NCBI GenBank assembly: GCA_016183065.1
Contig: JACPFF010000004.1
Coordinates: forward strand, 1-64,000
From: Deltaproteobacteria bacterium
GTDB lineage: Bacteria; UBA10199; GCA-002796325; JACPFF01
DNA: 64,000 bases
Direction: 5' to 3'
Below, piece after piece: positions 44,208-52,592 of this stretch. The notes under the pieces were generated by a model that was not told the origin of the DNA, made no database searches, and saw only the letters and a program-made list of their open reading frames with translations. Positions within the stretch are counted from its first letter, which is position 1. Every line of letters begins with the position of its first letter. The translations under genes and the position numbers were made by a program.

Positions 44208-45710
44208 ATGACAAGAAGAGGCCATTTCGGCGACGAGTCGGAATGGCCTTTTCAATTCATATCGCACACTTAGACCGTCCAAGATCGGGTTCGAAAGTAT
44301 CGTAGTCAGCAACCCCCTCCTTTCTTCGTGGGTCGCCCTCAAATACAAGTCTGGAGCCTTCTGCGCGAGTTCGAAAATCTTTTTGGCGGTTACGAGAACC
44401 GCGCCTGTCACTTCTTGTTGGGCCTCGCCAAGGATGGCGGTCAAGTTGTGGCGTTCCTTCCGCACTCGCTCAATCTGACGCTTATAGGCCACTTCATCAA
44501 GAACGCCTTTCCGAAAATCGTCGTAAACAAGGTCCTCGGCACTTTCCATTTCCTTGAGTCGGGCCTGCATGGCTTCAATGTTGCGGTCATGAGCACGTCG
44601 AGCCTTTTCCTCGGTTTCATTGAGGACATGCATCACCTCATCGGCACGCTTTTCGGTGATATGGATTGAATCCAATGCCGGTTTGAACTCTTGAAAGATA
44701 TGCCCTTCGGAGACGTAACGGAGCTTGGCGTGTTGTTTCTTGCCGTTGCTACAGCGATAGTAATCGTAATGCCGCCCCGAAGGTTTGTCCTTTGGGTCAT
44801 ACGTAACCGAGCATCCACACGCGCATTTCATAAAGCCGGAAAGGCTCCCATTCTTATGTCTGGCCCGAAACCCCGGCCTAAAATGCGCCCAAAACGTCTC
44901 CTGAACAGTCTTCCACAGAGACTTGGATACTAACGGGGTATGCTTGCCTTGGTGGCGTTCGCCACTCCAATCAAATTCTCCCATGTAGAAGGGGTTTTTC
45001 AGAATCTTTTCGACTGTGCTCTTGTGAAACGTTGGTCGCTTATCAACGGGAACAAGCCCCTCTTCCAAAACGGCCCCGCGCACCCGATCAAAACTGAACC
45101 CTTGAGATCGGAGATCGTACATCCGGGGGATGAGAGCCTCTCCCCAAGTAAGCGGCTTAATGATCCCCCGGCGACGGTTTTTATCTTCGCGGAGTTCCGG
45201 GTGGGCGTTGATATAACCGAAGGGAGCCTTGCCGGGGAACCAGCCGTCTCGTGCCTTGCCCAACAATCCCTTTTTGGTTTCACGACCGATATTTCGGGAG
45301 GTAAATGCGTTGACCGAAGTCATCATGTCATCAACCAAGAAATCGCTTGGTGGACTATCCTTCGTGATTGTTTTTCTCTCTTTGTAGAGGTGGATTTCGA
45401 TTTTTCCTTCTTCGATAAAAAGTTGAAGCTGGGCCTTGTTGGTGTGATTACGGTAGAGTCGGTCATGCTTTTCGGCAACGACGGCAAGGGCCTTTTGCTT
45501 CCCGCTCGTATGGGCCGCGATAAAGGCCACAATCTCGTCGAATTTCTTACGCTGATGCACCTTAGAGGCTGTCTCTTGAAACGTGAAGGCCCGGAGGACC
45601 CGAAACCCTTGGTCGTCGGCGTATTGCTTCCCTAAGCGCTCCTGCTCGTCGAGGGAATAGCCTTCTTTCTGGTGGGCATCACTAACTCGGTTGATGATGA
45701 TCGCTTCCAT
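44196..45710 (-). CDS. Large serine recombinase (site-specific integrase)
   Basis: This 504-residue protein has an N-terminal resolvase catalytic domain with nucleophile Ser10 in INRVSDAHQKEGYS and arginines near 70-85 (KHDRLYRNH). A recombinase domain lies at about 165-270 (PFGYINA, ILKNPFYMGEF), with a zinc ribbon at about 305-340 (KCACGCSVTY ... YYRC) and a coiled coil at about 370-440. Such enzymes integrate and excise mobile elements. It ends inside the tRNA-His 3' end, which implies attachment there. Base composition is more AT-rich than the core genes. Confidence 0.93.
   Translation of the reverse strand: MEAIIINRVSDAHQKEGYSLDEQERLGKQYADDQGFRVLRAFTFQETASKVHQRKKFDEIVAFIAAHTSGKQKALAVVAEKHDRLYRNHTNKAQLQLFIEEGKIEIHLYKERKTITKDSPPSDFLVDDMMTSVNAFTSRNIGRETKKGLLGKARDGWFPGKAPFGYINAHPELREDKNRRRGIIKPLTWGEALIPRMYDLRSQGFSFDRVRGAVLEEGLVPVDKRPTFHKSTVEKILKNPFYMGEFDWSGERHQGKHTPLVSKSLWKTVQETFWAHFRPGFRARHKNGSLSGFMKCACGCSVTYDPKDKPSGRHYDYYRCSNGKKQHAKLRYVSEGHIFQEFKPALDSIHITEKRADEVMHVLNETEEKARRAHDRNIEAMQARLKEMESAEDLVYDDFRKGVLDEVAYKRQIERVRKERHNLTAILGEAQQEVTGAVLVTAKKIFELAQKAPDLYLRATHEERRGLLTTILSNPILDGLSVRYELKRPFRLVAEMASSCHWGG
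44219..44254 (+). terminator. Hairpin with T run after tRNA-His
   Basis: GGCCATT pairs with AATGGCC and a T run follows. It is placed to end tRNA-His transcription. On the other strand the same bases encode the C-terminal residues of the recombinase (RPFRLVAEMASSC). Confidence 0.7.
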
Positions 45711-45915
45711 GTGATTTCTTCTTTTCTATATCACCGCCGTATTTTCGATCCAACTCCAAAAGGGTTCGAAAAACGTCCACGAGGGTTCTACGTTCCTCAT
45801 CGCTCATTGACTCTTCTTCGTTGTTTTGGATAATGGGAGGGCGTTCCCCGCCCCCCGCCTGCACAGCAGGGGACGGAGAATTGATCGAATTGGTCGATTG
45901 ATCGCGCCCACTCAT
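45682..45915 (-). CDS. Small hypothetical protein upstream of recombinase
   Basis: This 77-residue acidic and polar peptide has a disordered first half and a short helix EERRTLVDVFRTLLELDRKYG. It overlaps the recombinase start by 29 nt and the gene upstream by 4 nt, so it is probably translated in the same operon. It may be a small DNA-binding or excision accessory, but nothing in the sequence shows that. Confidence 0.5.
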   Translation of the reverse strand: MSGRDQSTNSINSPSPAVQAGGGERPPIIQNNEEESMSDEERRTLVDVFRTLLELDRKYGGDIEKKKSHGSDHHQPS

Positions 45916-46463
45916 TTTCCAACTTCTCCTCTCTTTTTTCTCTTCCCAGAGATGGAGGGAGTAGTTGGTAATCGGTAATTGGTTGTCGGTGATTGGTAAC
46001 CAGTAATACAGGAAGCGTGATTGTCTTGAACTAACCCGATGATCTTGGCGACCGAATATTGTAATTCTGGAGGATACGGATCGCGGTCTTGATCCTCCTC
46101 AACGGTTCTCGTTTTTATCCGATAGATTTTTCCACAAAGGTCATCGGGTTTGATCTTCCGACCTGCGGGTTTTCTTCCGTGGGCTATGACCCAAGCCTTG
46201 TAGAAGTTAGAACCAGCTGGGTAGCGTTGCTTGTATTCTTGGTAGGGAATCCATATCTGACCTTCAAAACATGGTCCCGGAGTGACAATCTTGAGCTTCA
46301 GATATATCTTGGTGGTATTTTTGAAAGGCCCGACCTTATAATTTACCGCTTGAGCGTCATATTCAGCATCAGGAATAAGGATTCGGTCTGGACCTGCCTT
46401 TACCCCTTTTCCCTCATCGGATGAAAAATCATCGGGTTGCTTGAGAGAAAGAACGGTACTCAT
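45912..46463 (-). CDS. Phage-like hypothetical protein
   Basis: This 183-residue protein has a conserved-looking core (LIPDAEYDAQAVNYKVGPF, IYLKLKIVTPG, GSNFYKAWVIAHGRKP) resembling small proteins of phages and mobile elements, perhaps of the single-strand binding DUF669/OB type; this is only a resemblance. The C-terminal 30 residues are encoded by a heptanucleotide repeat and are unlikely to be native. Start overlaps the neighbouring gene by 4 nt. Confidence 0.55.
   Translation of the reverse strand: MSTVLSLKQPDDFSSDEGKGVKAGPDRILIPDAEYDAQAVNYKVGPFKNTTKIYLKLKIVTPGPCFEGQIWIPYQEYKQRYPAGSNFYKAWVIAHGRKPAGRKIKPDDLCGKIYRIKTRTVEEDQDRDPYPPELQYSVAKIIGLVQDNHASCITGYQSPTTNYRLPTTPSISGKRKKRGEVGK
45964..46006. 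repeat. Degenerate 7-bp tandem repeat (GGTAATT-type)
   Basis: Six consecutive units of the pattern GGTAATC, GGTAATT, GGTTGTC, GGTGATT, GGTAACC, AGTAATA. Heptamer repeats of this kind are known from cyanobacteria and some other genomes. Here they encode the tail of the 45912 gene. Confidence 0.75.
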
Positions 46464-46738
46464 GAGACCCCCCTGTCGGGTAGTGACTCATGTGCCATAA
46501 TCTCCTTGATGCGGTTTACGAGCCCTCTGTCCCCAAAGGCCTTGAGAAGCCTAGACCTCAGGCGAAACCAAACGGGCAACTCACCGCACTCCTGTTCAAC
46601 GCTGTCTAAGACAATCCCTCGATAGTAATCGAGAGCGTCCAAGAGCAGGACAAGACGTGGATCGCTTTGATTGTTTTGCATTTTGCCTCCAATGGGAGGC
46701 TGGGAGGAGATAGAAAAGGCCAAACCCTTCCGCTCCAA
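46460..46738 (-). CDS. Small hypothetical protein
   Basis: This 92-residue frame contains RLVLLLDALDYYRGIVLDSVEQECGELPVWFRLRSRLL and is probably helical. An ATG at residue 20 is an alternative start. It is coupled by a 4-nt overlap to the 45912 gene on the same strand. No family recognised. Confidence 0.5.
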   Translation of the reverse strand: MERKGLAFSISSQPPIGGKMQNNQSDPRLVLLLDALDYYRGIVLDSVEQECGELPVWFRLRSRLLKAFGDRGLVNRIKEIMAHESLPDRGVS

Positions 46739-46838
46739 ACCAGTCCCTCAATTGGATGCCATTCTCTGAGAAAAAAAGAAGGAAGTCCCGAAACGGAACC
46801 AAAGAGGAAAAAACGAGTCCGGTTACCTATTGATATAA

Positions 46839-47501
46839 TTACTTTTTTACTGCTGGTTTTATTTTTGTAACTCTACCCTTGATTTGGTCAGGTGTGAGAA
46901 AAATCTGCCGGTTGATTGTGCTAAACGCTTTCAGAACGTGACTTGCCAGTTCAAACGTCTCCTTATTGTGCGTTGGCCCGCGCGGCCTGTTAGGATTGTC
47001 CGGGTTCACGGCATCGTTGATACAGTCCACGATACCTTCGAGAAACTTTGTATAACCCGCTACGTCAGAGAGGCGGCGTATCGCCCTTGTCTTGGGACGA
47101 TAAAACTCTCTGGTTCTCTCGTAAAGCCGCCGACCTTTGACGATCTCCTCAATCATGTTCAAGGCGTTCTTCCAGTCCGCAGGGGTGTGGGGCGAAGGAT
47201 TTTTGGTACGCATCTTCGCGTAGGCGACAAACTTCTGCAACTCTTTGTCCGTAAGGGTCGTTTTTCTCCCATTGTGATTGAACGCTAAACCGAGTTGTAC
47301 CTTGTCAGAATCAAAGTGATGTACTCGAAGCGAATAGGCCAAGATGAGGGGATTCAGATCCCGTGTCACAATCCGGGCCAATTGTTTTCGGGTGCGGTCG
47401 TTCAAGCAACTTAATGGTCTAGCCTTTTTGAGTAGCGTGTAGTTGCCCTTTGCGCGCTCTGAAAAAGGCCTAGGCTTTACGTATATCTTCTTTGCTTCCA
47501 C
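46839..47501 (-). CDS. Hypothetical protein on the island
   Basis: This 220-residue, basic, helical protein has no signal peptide or membrane segment. It includes LARIVTRDLNPLILAYSLRVHHF and VAGYTKFLEGIVDCINDAVNPDNP. The order (GGKRPGAGRKPG protein, this gene, small genes, recombinase) looks like a phage or satellite module. Function unknown. Confidence 0.55.
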   Translation of the reverse strand: MEAKKIYVKPRPFSERAKGNYTLLKKARPLSCLNDRTRKQLARIVTRDLNPLILAYSLRVHHFDSDKVQLGLAFNHNGRKTTLTDKELQKFVAYAKMRTKNPSPHTPADWKNALNMIEEIVKGRRLYERTREFYRPKTRAIRRLSDVAGYTKFLEGIVDCINDAVNPDNPNRPRGPTHNKETFELASHVLKAFSTINRQIFLTPDQIKGRVTKIKPAVKK

Positions 47502-47540
47502 CCCATCCCATCCCTTCCCTAAAAACCCCAGCCGATTGAT

Positions 47541-47915
47541 TTATTGATTCTTTTTCAAAGCGGGATTTTGTTGAACTTGAATTGCCCGCCTCGCCTCAAT
47601 GGTCTTTATGGCCGCTTGAGCGATTTTGAGAGCATGGTCATCGCTTAATCTGTTCGACGAAAAATCAAGATTCTCTTCCTTGACCTCTTCTATCTCCACA
47701 CGCTGTATATCCGGTATCACCTTATTCAGCAAAAATTTGATGACGTTGATCTTCTCGCCAGTGGACGGTGCCCCTTTGTTCTTGAAGACAAGGGCCTGCA
47801 ATTCCTGAAGGAGTTTTTCCGCTTGGATTTTATCCCGCAGGGTTTGGGTAACGATATTGGGAATCCCCGGTTTTCGCCCCGCCCCCGGACGCTTTCCTCC
47901 GCGTTGATTCGACAT
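47541..47915 (-). CDS. Small protein with GGKRPGAGRKPG motif
   Basis: This 124-residue protein opens with GGKRPGAGRKPGIPN, a basic motif found at the N-terminus of phage terminase small subunits and DUF5681-like proteins. A helical stretch follows (LLQELQALVFKNKG) and the middle is acidic. It may bind DNA. The motif supports phage or mobile-element ancestry only; no terminase large subunit is present. Confidence 0.55.
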   Translation of the reverse strand: MSNQRGGKRPGAGRKPGIPNIVTQTLRDKIQAEKLLQELQALVFKNKGAPSTGEKINVIKFLLNKVIPDIQRVEIEEVKEENLDFSSNRLSDDHALKIAQAAIKTIEARRAIQVQQNPALKKNQ

Positions 47916-47954
47916 AATCCACTTTTAGCATGATGGGGGTGAGAGTCAAAGAGC

Positions 47955-48479
47955 CTACGGACATGAAAGTTTCGGCCATAAGCCACGTTTTTGAGCACGA
48001 GCCTCGGACTCCACGCTGATGAAGCGTTCCTTGTAGATAAAATCAAATTTCCGATAAGCGCACCCGAATCCTTCCCGGATGATGGTTTCATTTAAGAGGG
48101 AACCATCCGAAAAGCGGAGGTAGGCCAACGTCCGGCCATATTTGTCTTTCCGCTCGTGGTCATACTCCACCTTGACAGCTTGGTGGAGAGCCTTTTGCTT
48201 GGTGAAAGCGGATGCTCGGCTCCCCAAGAAAAGGATAGTCTTGAGTTTCACCATCCCCTTTTTCGAGTCATGGATGGCCTTGCCGTTCGGTCTGCTCTCC
48301 GGGGTATCAACTCCGATGAGACGCACCTTTCTTCCGTCACTCAGGGTCACGGTATCGCCGTCGATGACTTTCTTGACCGTCAATGTATGGGCAGCACAGG
48401 AGGAAAGGAAGGTGGCGAGGATAGCAATGGAAAGTAGGTGCCTCGCCAAATCACTTTTTTTCGTAATTGTTGATCGCAT
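47955..48479 (-). CDS. Thermonuclease (SNase) family lipoprotein/secreted nuclease
   Basis: This 174-residue protein has a signal peptide with lipobox-like LSSC near residue 28 and the staphylococcal nuclease fold: VIDGDTVTL, VRLIGVDTPESRPNG near residue 53 (catalytic Arg and Asp), and KYGRTLAYLRFSDGSLLNETIIREGFG near 113-140 (second Arg). It degrades DNA or RNA outside the cytoplasm with Ca2+. It overlaps the TerB-like gene by 29 nt. Confidence 0.88.
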   Translation of the reverse strand: MRSTITKKSDLARHLLSIAILATFLSSCAAHTLTVKKVIDGDTVTLSDGRKVRLIGVDTPESRPNGKAIHDSKKGMVKLKTILFLGSRASAFTKQKALHQAVKVEYDHERKDKYGRTLAYLRFSDGSLLNETIIREGFGCAYRKFDFIYKERFISVESEARAQKRGLWPKLSCP

Positions 48480-49257
48480 AAGTCAAGATGGCGCCGATAA
48501 TGTCATCGTTCCCCGTTCGTGAGAATCTCACCATTTTTGGTTTTGATTTGTTGGTCTCTGAAAATTGCAGGCCATTGTTGAAAAGCTGGATATTCAGCAC
48601 CTTATCCAGCTTGGTGCCAAAGGACTTTCCATTGCCTTGAAAAATGATTCGTTTGTTCGTCAGAACCAAATCGCCGTGGCTGACGGGAACCAAGTCTGTT
48701 TCGCTCACGAGGGTCCCTTTATGTGCACCTACCCGATAGCTAACCCCCTTCATAATGCGAAAACTGACACCGGATGATCCCCCTTGATAGCGGCGACTCA
48801 CGACCTTTTCCTCAATCAACGCGCCCGGTTCGATCCAATGCTCTTGCTCCCCATTTTGCAGAATCAAGTTGGGCGCCCGGACCACAGGCAAATTACCGTT
48901 CTGTATTTCATTGAGCAACCGAAGGCGCTCCAACTCTTTTTTGGTAGGTGCAATTTGTTGATCGGCAAGGCCGAGATACCCCTGAATTGCTTTCAGCTCT
49001 TTCTCTTCTTCCTGCGTCACCTGCCGGTCTGATTTGGTCGCCAAAAAGGCGGCGGCAAAGGCCCCGGCCTTCATCCCTGCAATATCAATCTCGGTTAACC
49101 CAAGCTCCACTTTCTTTTTTTCTAGCTCCGCCATCTCATCCGGCGTTAATTTTCCATCGCTGACGGCCTGCATGAGCGCCTGCTTAAACTCCGTCTTGTT
49201 CAGCGATTTTTGTTTTGCACTTTTGTATTTATGGACGAGCGTTTGAAAAATCCCCAT
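48451..49257 (-). CDS. TerB-like plus bacterial PH-like domain protein
   Basis: In this 268-residue protein, residues 15-110 form a helical region with EFKQALMQAVSDGKLTPDEMAEL, similar to the TerB tellurite-resistance fold. Residues 120-265 contain the pattern LVLTNKRIIFQGNGKSFGTKLDKVLNI, typical of bacterial PH-like/GRAM domains. Such proteins are often linked to membrane stress or defence-related islands. It starts at an ATG behind AAGGAG. The function on this island is unknown. Confidence 0.7.
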   Translation of the reverse strand: MGIFQTLVHKYKSAKQKSLNKTEFKQALMQAVSDGKLTPDEMAELEKKKVELGLTEIDIAGMKAGAFAAAFLATKSDRQVTQEEEKELKAIQGYLGLADQQIAPTKKELERLRLLNEIQNGNLPVVRAPNLILQNGEQEHWIEPGALIEEKVVSRRYQGGSSGVSFRIMKGVSYRVGAHKGTLVSETDLVPVSHGDLVLTNKRIIFQGNGKSFGTKLDKVLNIQLFNNGLQFSETNKSKPKMVRFSRTGNDDIIGAILTYAINNYEKK

Positions 49258-49279
49258 TTGTATTCTCCTTTCTGGAACA

Positions 49280-49495
49280 TCAGCGTAACGACAACACCGG
49301 GACAGGCTTTCCGCATCGGGAACACCGCCACCTACCGCCTGAAAAGAACCAAATGAAAATCCAGACGGGAATCCATAAGCCCATCGTGATGACCGTCATA
49401 AAGACATGGAAGAGAGTATTGGTCCCGACCACTCTTCGAGTCAGGACTTGCTCGTTGCATCGCTTACAGAAACCGCTTCCCTCTTGGGTTTTCAT
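49280..49495 (-). CDS. Small zinc-ribbon membrane protein
   Basis: This 71-residue protein has two CxxC knuckles (FCKRCNEQV near residue 10 and RCSRCGKPV near 60) on either side of one hydrophobic segment (VFMTVITMGLWIPVWIFIWFF). This LITAF-like arrangement would place a zinc ribbon at the membrane surface. The ATG has GAAGGGAG upstream. Confidence 0.65.
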   Translation of the reverse strand: MKTQEGSGFCKRCNEQVLTRRVVGTNTLFHVFMTVITMGLWIPVWIFIWFFSGGRWRCSRCGKPVPVLSLR

Positions 49496-49505
49496 AATTC
49501 TCCCT

Positions 49506-49790
49506 TCATTGACGAATGAACACCCACTGGCATCCGGTGTCGTCGCACTGACAAGCCGCCTGATCCGAAGTTAGGCCCGGAGGGGGTGCAGGTTTGACCG
49601 GACACCGATAAGAAAATCGTCGCGTCCAGACCCAGCGGGCCATTCCATCCTTAACAACACACTGAGCATCACGGGAACCATATCCAATGGGCGGAGCAGG
49701 TTTCGGAGGACAGTAGGTACTGGCATAGGCAAGAGGGCGACCGGCTGATAAGGCATAAATCAAAACGGCAAGCGCCATAAGGACTTTCAT
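49506..49790 (-). CDS. Small secreted Cys/Pro-rich protein
   Basis: This protein of about 94 residues has a signal peptide (MKVLMALAVLIYALSAGRPLAYAS) and two related halves with YCPPKPAPPIG...AQCVVKDGMARWVW and RCPVKPAPPPG...ACQCDDTGCQWVF, suggesting an internal duplication with paired disulfides. I chose the ATG at 49790 because the signal peptide starts there. Family not recognised. Confidence 0.6.
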   Translation of the reverse strand: MKVLMALAVLIYALSAGRPLAYASTYCPPKPAPPIGYGSRDAQCVVKDGMARWVWTRRFSYRCPVKPAPPPGLTSDQAACQCDDTGCQWVFIRQ

Positions 49791-49872
49791 CTTTGCTTTC
49801 CTCCCAAAATGGGATAGGGGGTGGTCTATCATACCATATCCCTAAAGACCAGAGGTACTTATATGTTGATCC

Positions 49873-50103
49873 GTGAAGCAAAATTACAAGGAATCATACG
49901 AAATCTTTTTAAGGCGTTTTTGTGGGAATTTGAGAAAGGCCCTTTCAGAATCGGGACTGACCCAACGGAAGCAACTTTTGGCCGGATTGGACCCTCGTTA
50001 TATCGCACGCATCAAAAAGGGCGAAGGCAACCCAACCCTCATGACGATTTGGAGGATTTGTAAGACAACGGGAATTGATCCAGAGAGTTTGTTTAAGAAG
50101 TAA
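49873..50103 (+). CDS. Xre-family helix-turn-helix regulator
   Basis: This 76-residue protein has the Cro/CI fold: FLRRFCGNLRKALSESGLTQRKQLLAGLDPRYIARIKKGEGNPTLMTIWRICKTTGIDPESLF. The helix-turn-helix lies at about residues 27-48. It starts with GTG. It lies 26 nt upstream of the ATPase gene on the same strand and may regulate the ATPase-DUF4145 pair. Confidence 0.85.
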   Translation: MKQNYKESYEIFLRRFCGNLRKALSESGLTQRKQLLAGLDPRYIARIKKGEGNPTLMTIWRICKTTGIDPESLFKK

Positions 50104-50129
50104 ATCCGCCATCCGTCCAAGGTCAAGCG

Positions 50130-51806
50130 ATGATAAATGAAATCCAATTGAAATTCGTATCAGACGCTAGTGAAAGGAATCTCAAATTTTCTCCGGATCA
50201 TGTAACAATTTTTCTTGGCCCCAATAACGGCGGGAAAAGCCTGCTACTTCGAGAGGTCGAAAAATGGTGTGCAAACGGACCTCTTTCTGATGGCAAAATT
50301 CTCTCTGATTTGAAGATCGCCTTTCCAAGCCCGGATCAAATTATCGAAGAGGTCAAAAAGTTTTCTTTACCACCGGAGCCCGGAGAAACCATTGAAAGCA
50401 CCCGAATCAAGTATGGCAAGCTCGATGCGGCGACAAATCAGCGCACAACCCATTCAGCTACCATTGAGCACCTGAAACAATGGGCGAAGGGTTCAGACCA
50501 AAGAGGGTTTACCCAATATGTTGTTCTCTACATATTAAGACTCGATGCTCTCACGAGGCTCCATTTGGTCGGTCAACAAGAAACAAATGACCTTCAGAGA
50601 CCATCAAACAACATATTGAACGAGTTGTTTCGTGATGACGAAAAAAGAGGGCATTTACGTAGGATCGTGAAGGAGGCTTTCGGAAGAATCTTTGTTATTG
50701 ATCCCACCGCAATCAAACAGTTGAGAATCCGACTTGCCGATAGAGAACCTCAACCATCGGAAGAAAAATCACTGGGGAAACCAGCCATAGATTTCTATGC
50801 TGCCCAACCTCTCATCGAAGAATTTAGCGATGGGGTAAGAGCCTTTACTGGCCTGTTGATGGCAATCATAGCGAGTTCGGCAAAAATCCTTCTTCTGGAT
50901 GAGCCCGAAGCGTTTTTGCATCCTTCCTTGGTTTCAAGGCTGGGTACTGAAATCTCGAATATAATGAGCAATCGTGAAGGGAATTTGTTTGTTGCCACCC
51001 ACAGCCAAAAATTTCTCATGGGCTGTATTGAGTCCGGCAAAAACGTCAACATCATCAGGCTGACTTACGATGAAAACAAAAGGTCCACTGCGCGGATGCT
51101 TTCAAACGAAAAAGTTCGAGTCCTCATGCAGAATCCGCTTTTGAGGTCCGTGGGAGTTTTGGAGGCACTTTTCTACAACTATGTCATCGTTACCGAGGCG
51201 GATGCAGACAGGGCCTTTTATCAGGAAATTAACCAACGCCTAATGGCCTTTAAGAAAGAATGGGGGATTCAAGATTGTTTGTTTCTCAACGTGCACGGGA
51301 AGCAGGAAATGTGGGATGTCGTGAAACCGTTACGTGAACTTGGGATACCTGTTGCGGCCATTGCCGACATAGACCTGATTAAGAATGGCGGTGCGGAGTG
51401 GAAAAAAGTTCTCGAAGCAAGTTTTATCCCCGATGCAAGTCATACAGCGTTTCAAGATCATCGAAAGTCCATATTGGATAAGTTTGAAGCCACCGGAAAG
51501 AATATGAAGAGGGAAGGCGGCGTTCAACTCTTGGCAAATGGAGATCGTCAGGCGGCTCTTGATCTTTTTGGTCAACTTCAGGACTACGGGATTTTCATTG
51601 TTCCCGGCGGAGAAATCGAAGGTTGGCTCTCAGGGCTTGAGGTTTCGAGAGATAAAGGGACATGGTTAAGAACGATTTTTGAAAAACTTGGAAGTGATCC
51701 GGGCGATTCGAGGTACGTAAAACCAACCGACGGTGATGTATGGGAATTTCTAAGCAAGGTTAAGAAATGGCTTACTGATTCTGGCAGGAAAGGTGTTCCA
51801 AGTTAA
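50130..51806 (+). CDS. OLD-like AAA ATPase with C-terminal TOPRIM-like domain
   Basis: The N-terminal half of this 558-residue protein is an ABC-type ATPase: Walker A FLGPNNGGKS near residue 30, a signature-like segment EFSDGVRAFTGLLMAI near 230, Walker B ILLLDEPEAFLHPS near 255, and H-loop VATHSQKFL near 288. The C-terminal half has VIVTEADADRAFYQEI near 355 and AAIADIDL near 410, matching the acidic motifs of TOPRIM nucleases. This is the architecture of OLD family and Gabija-type defence proteins. With the following DUF4145 gene it forms a candidate anti-phage module. Confidence 0.85.
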   Translation: MINEIQLKFVSDASERNLKFSPDHVTIFLGPNNGGKSLLLREVEKWCANGPLSDGKILSDLKIAFPSPDQIIEEVKKFSLPPEPGETIESTRIKYGKLDAATNQRTTHSATIEHLKQWAKGSDQRGFTQYVVLYILRLDALTRLHLVGQQETNDLQRPSNNILNELFRDDEKRGHLRRIVKEAFGRIFVIDPTAIKQLRIRLADREPQPSEEKSLGKPAIDFYAAQPLIEEFSDGVRAFTGLLMAIIASSAKILLLDEPEAFLHPSLVSRLGTEISNIMSNREGNLFVATHSQKFLMGCIESGKNVNIIRLTYDENKRSTARMLSNEKVRVLMQNPLLRSVGVLEALFYNYVIVTEADADRAFYQEINQRLMAFKKEWGIQDCLFLNVHGKQEMWDVVKPLRELGIPVAAIADIDLIKNGGAEWKKVLEASFIPDASHTAFQDHRKSILDKFEATGKNMKREGGVQLLANGDRQAALDLFGQLQDYGIFIVPGGEIEGWLSGLEVSRDKGTWLRTIFEKLGSDPGDSRYVKPTDGDVWEFLSKVKKWLTDSGRKGVPS

Positions 51807-51850
51807 TCTCTGAATACAGAAAAGGTGATTTTTTATAGAAAGGGATTGCG

Positions 51851-52525
51851 ATGCGAAGTTGGTGGTCACTTGGTGAAGGTTCTGGTCAGCCGGGCAGTGA
51901 ACTCGCCCTCTATCAAATTGAATGTCCGTTCTGTACTGAAAAGGGGAATTTCAAACTTGCCTTCCATGCAGAAAAAAAGAAACCGAATGGATCAAAAAAG
52001 CTGAATTTTGATACCTACGAGTGCGGTAGCTGTGCGGGATACGTACAGGTTTTATGGTCAGGAAGTGGTTTTTCGGGTTCTCATGGACTACACAGTTACC
52101 GCGTACAACCATTCCCAATAGGCAAACCGGAGCCATCAGAGAAGTGGCCGGAGACCATAAGCCGTTTTTGGGTTCAAGCGCACGAAAATGAAACCAATGA
52201 GAATTGGGATGCCGCCGCTGTCATGGCTCGTTCTGCCTTGCAAGCGGCACTGCGGAATCAAGAAGCCGAGGGGAAAAATCTCAAAGAGGAAATTGATGAC
52301 TTGCTCCATAAGGGGATACTTCCAAAGGTGATGAAGGAATGGGCCGACGAATTAAGATTGCTTGGTAATGAGTCAGCTCATCCCCGTGACATCTCAAATC
52401 CACCGGCTGAAAAAGATGTTCACGCTGTAATCAATTTCTTGGATTACTTGCTTCTGTATCTTTTCGATCTTCCAACACAAATTCAAGAGTATCGTAAAAG
52501 GAAGGCAGCAAAGGAGAAGGAATAG
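51851..52525 (+). CDS. Zinc-ribbon and DUF4145-domain protein
   Basis: This 224-residue protein has an N-terminal CxxC pair (IECPFCTEKG near residue 23 and YECGSCAGY near 56) forming a zinc ribbon. A C-terminal helical domain (about 115-215) matches DUF4145: WDAAAVMARSALQAALR, LKEEIDDLLHKGILPK and RLLGNESAHPRD. DUF4145 is often found in restriction enzymes and other defence proteins. It follows the ATPase gene by 45 nt on the same strand and is likely co-transcribed. Confidence 0.75.
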   Translation: MRSWWSLGEGSGQPGSELALYQIECPFCTEKGNFKLAFHAEKKKPNGSKKLNFDTYECGSCAGYVQVLWSGSGFSGSHGLHSYRVQPFPIGKPEPSEKWPETISRFWVQAHENETNENWDAAAVMARSALQAALRNQEAEGKNLKEEIDDLLHKGILPKVMKEWADELRLLGNESAHPRDISNPPAEKDVHAVINFLDYLLLYLFDLPTQIQEYRKRKAAKEKE

Positions 52526-52592
52526 GCCGTTTTTTGTGGTTTAAGCCACTAAGGCAAACTTCTTGCCGACGGTCCGAAAATCGTCTTCACGT

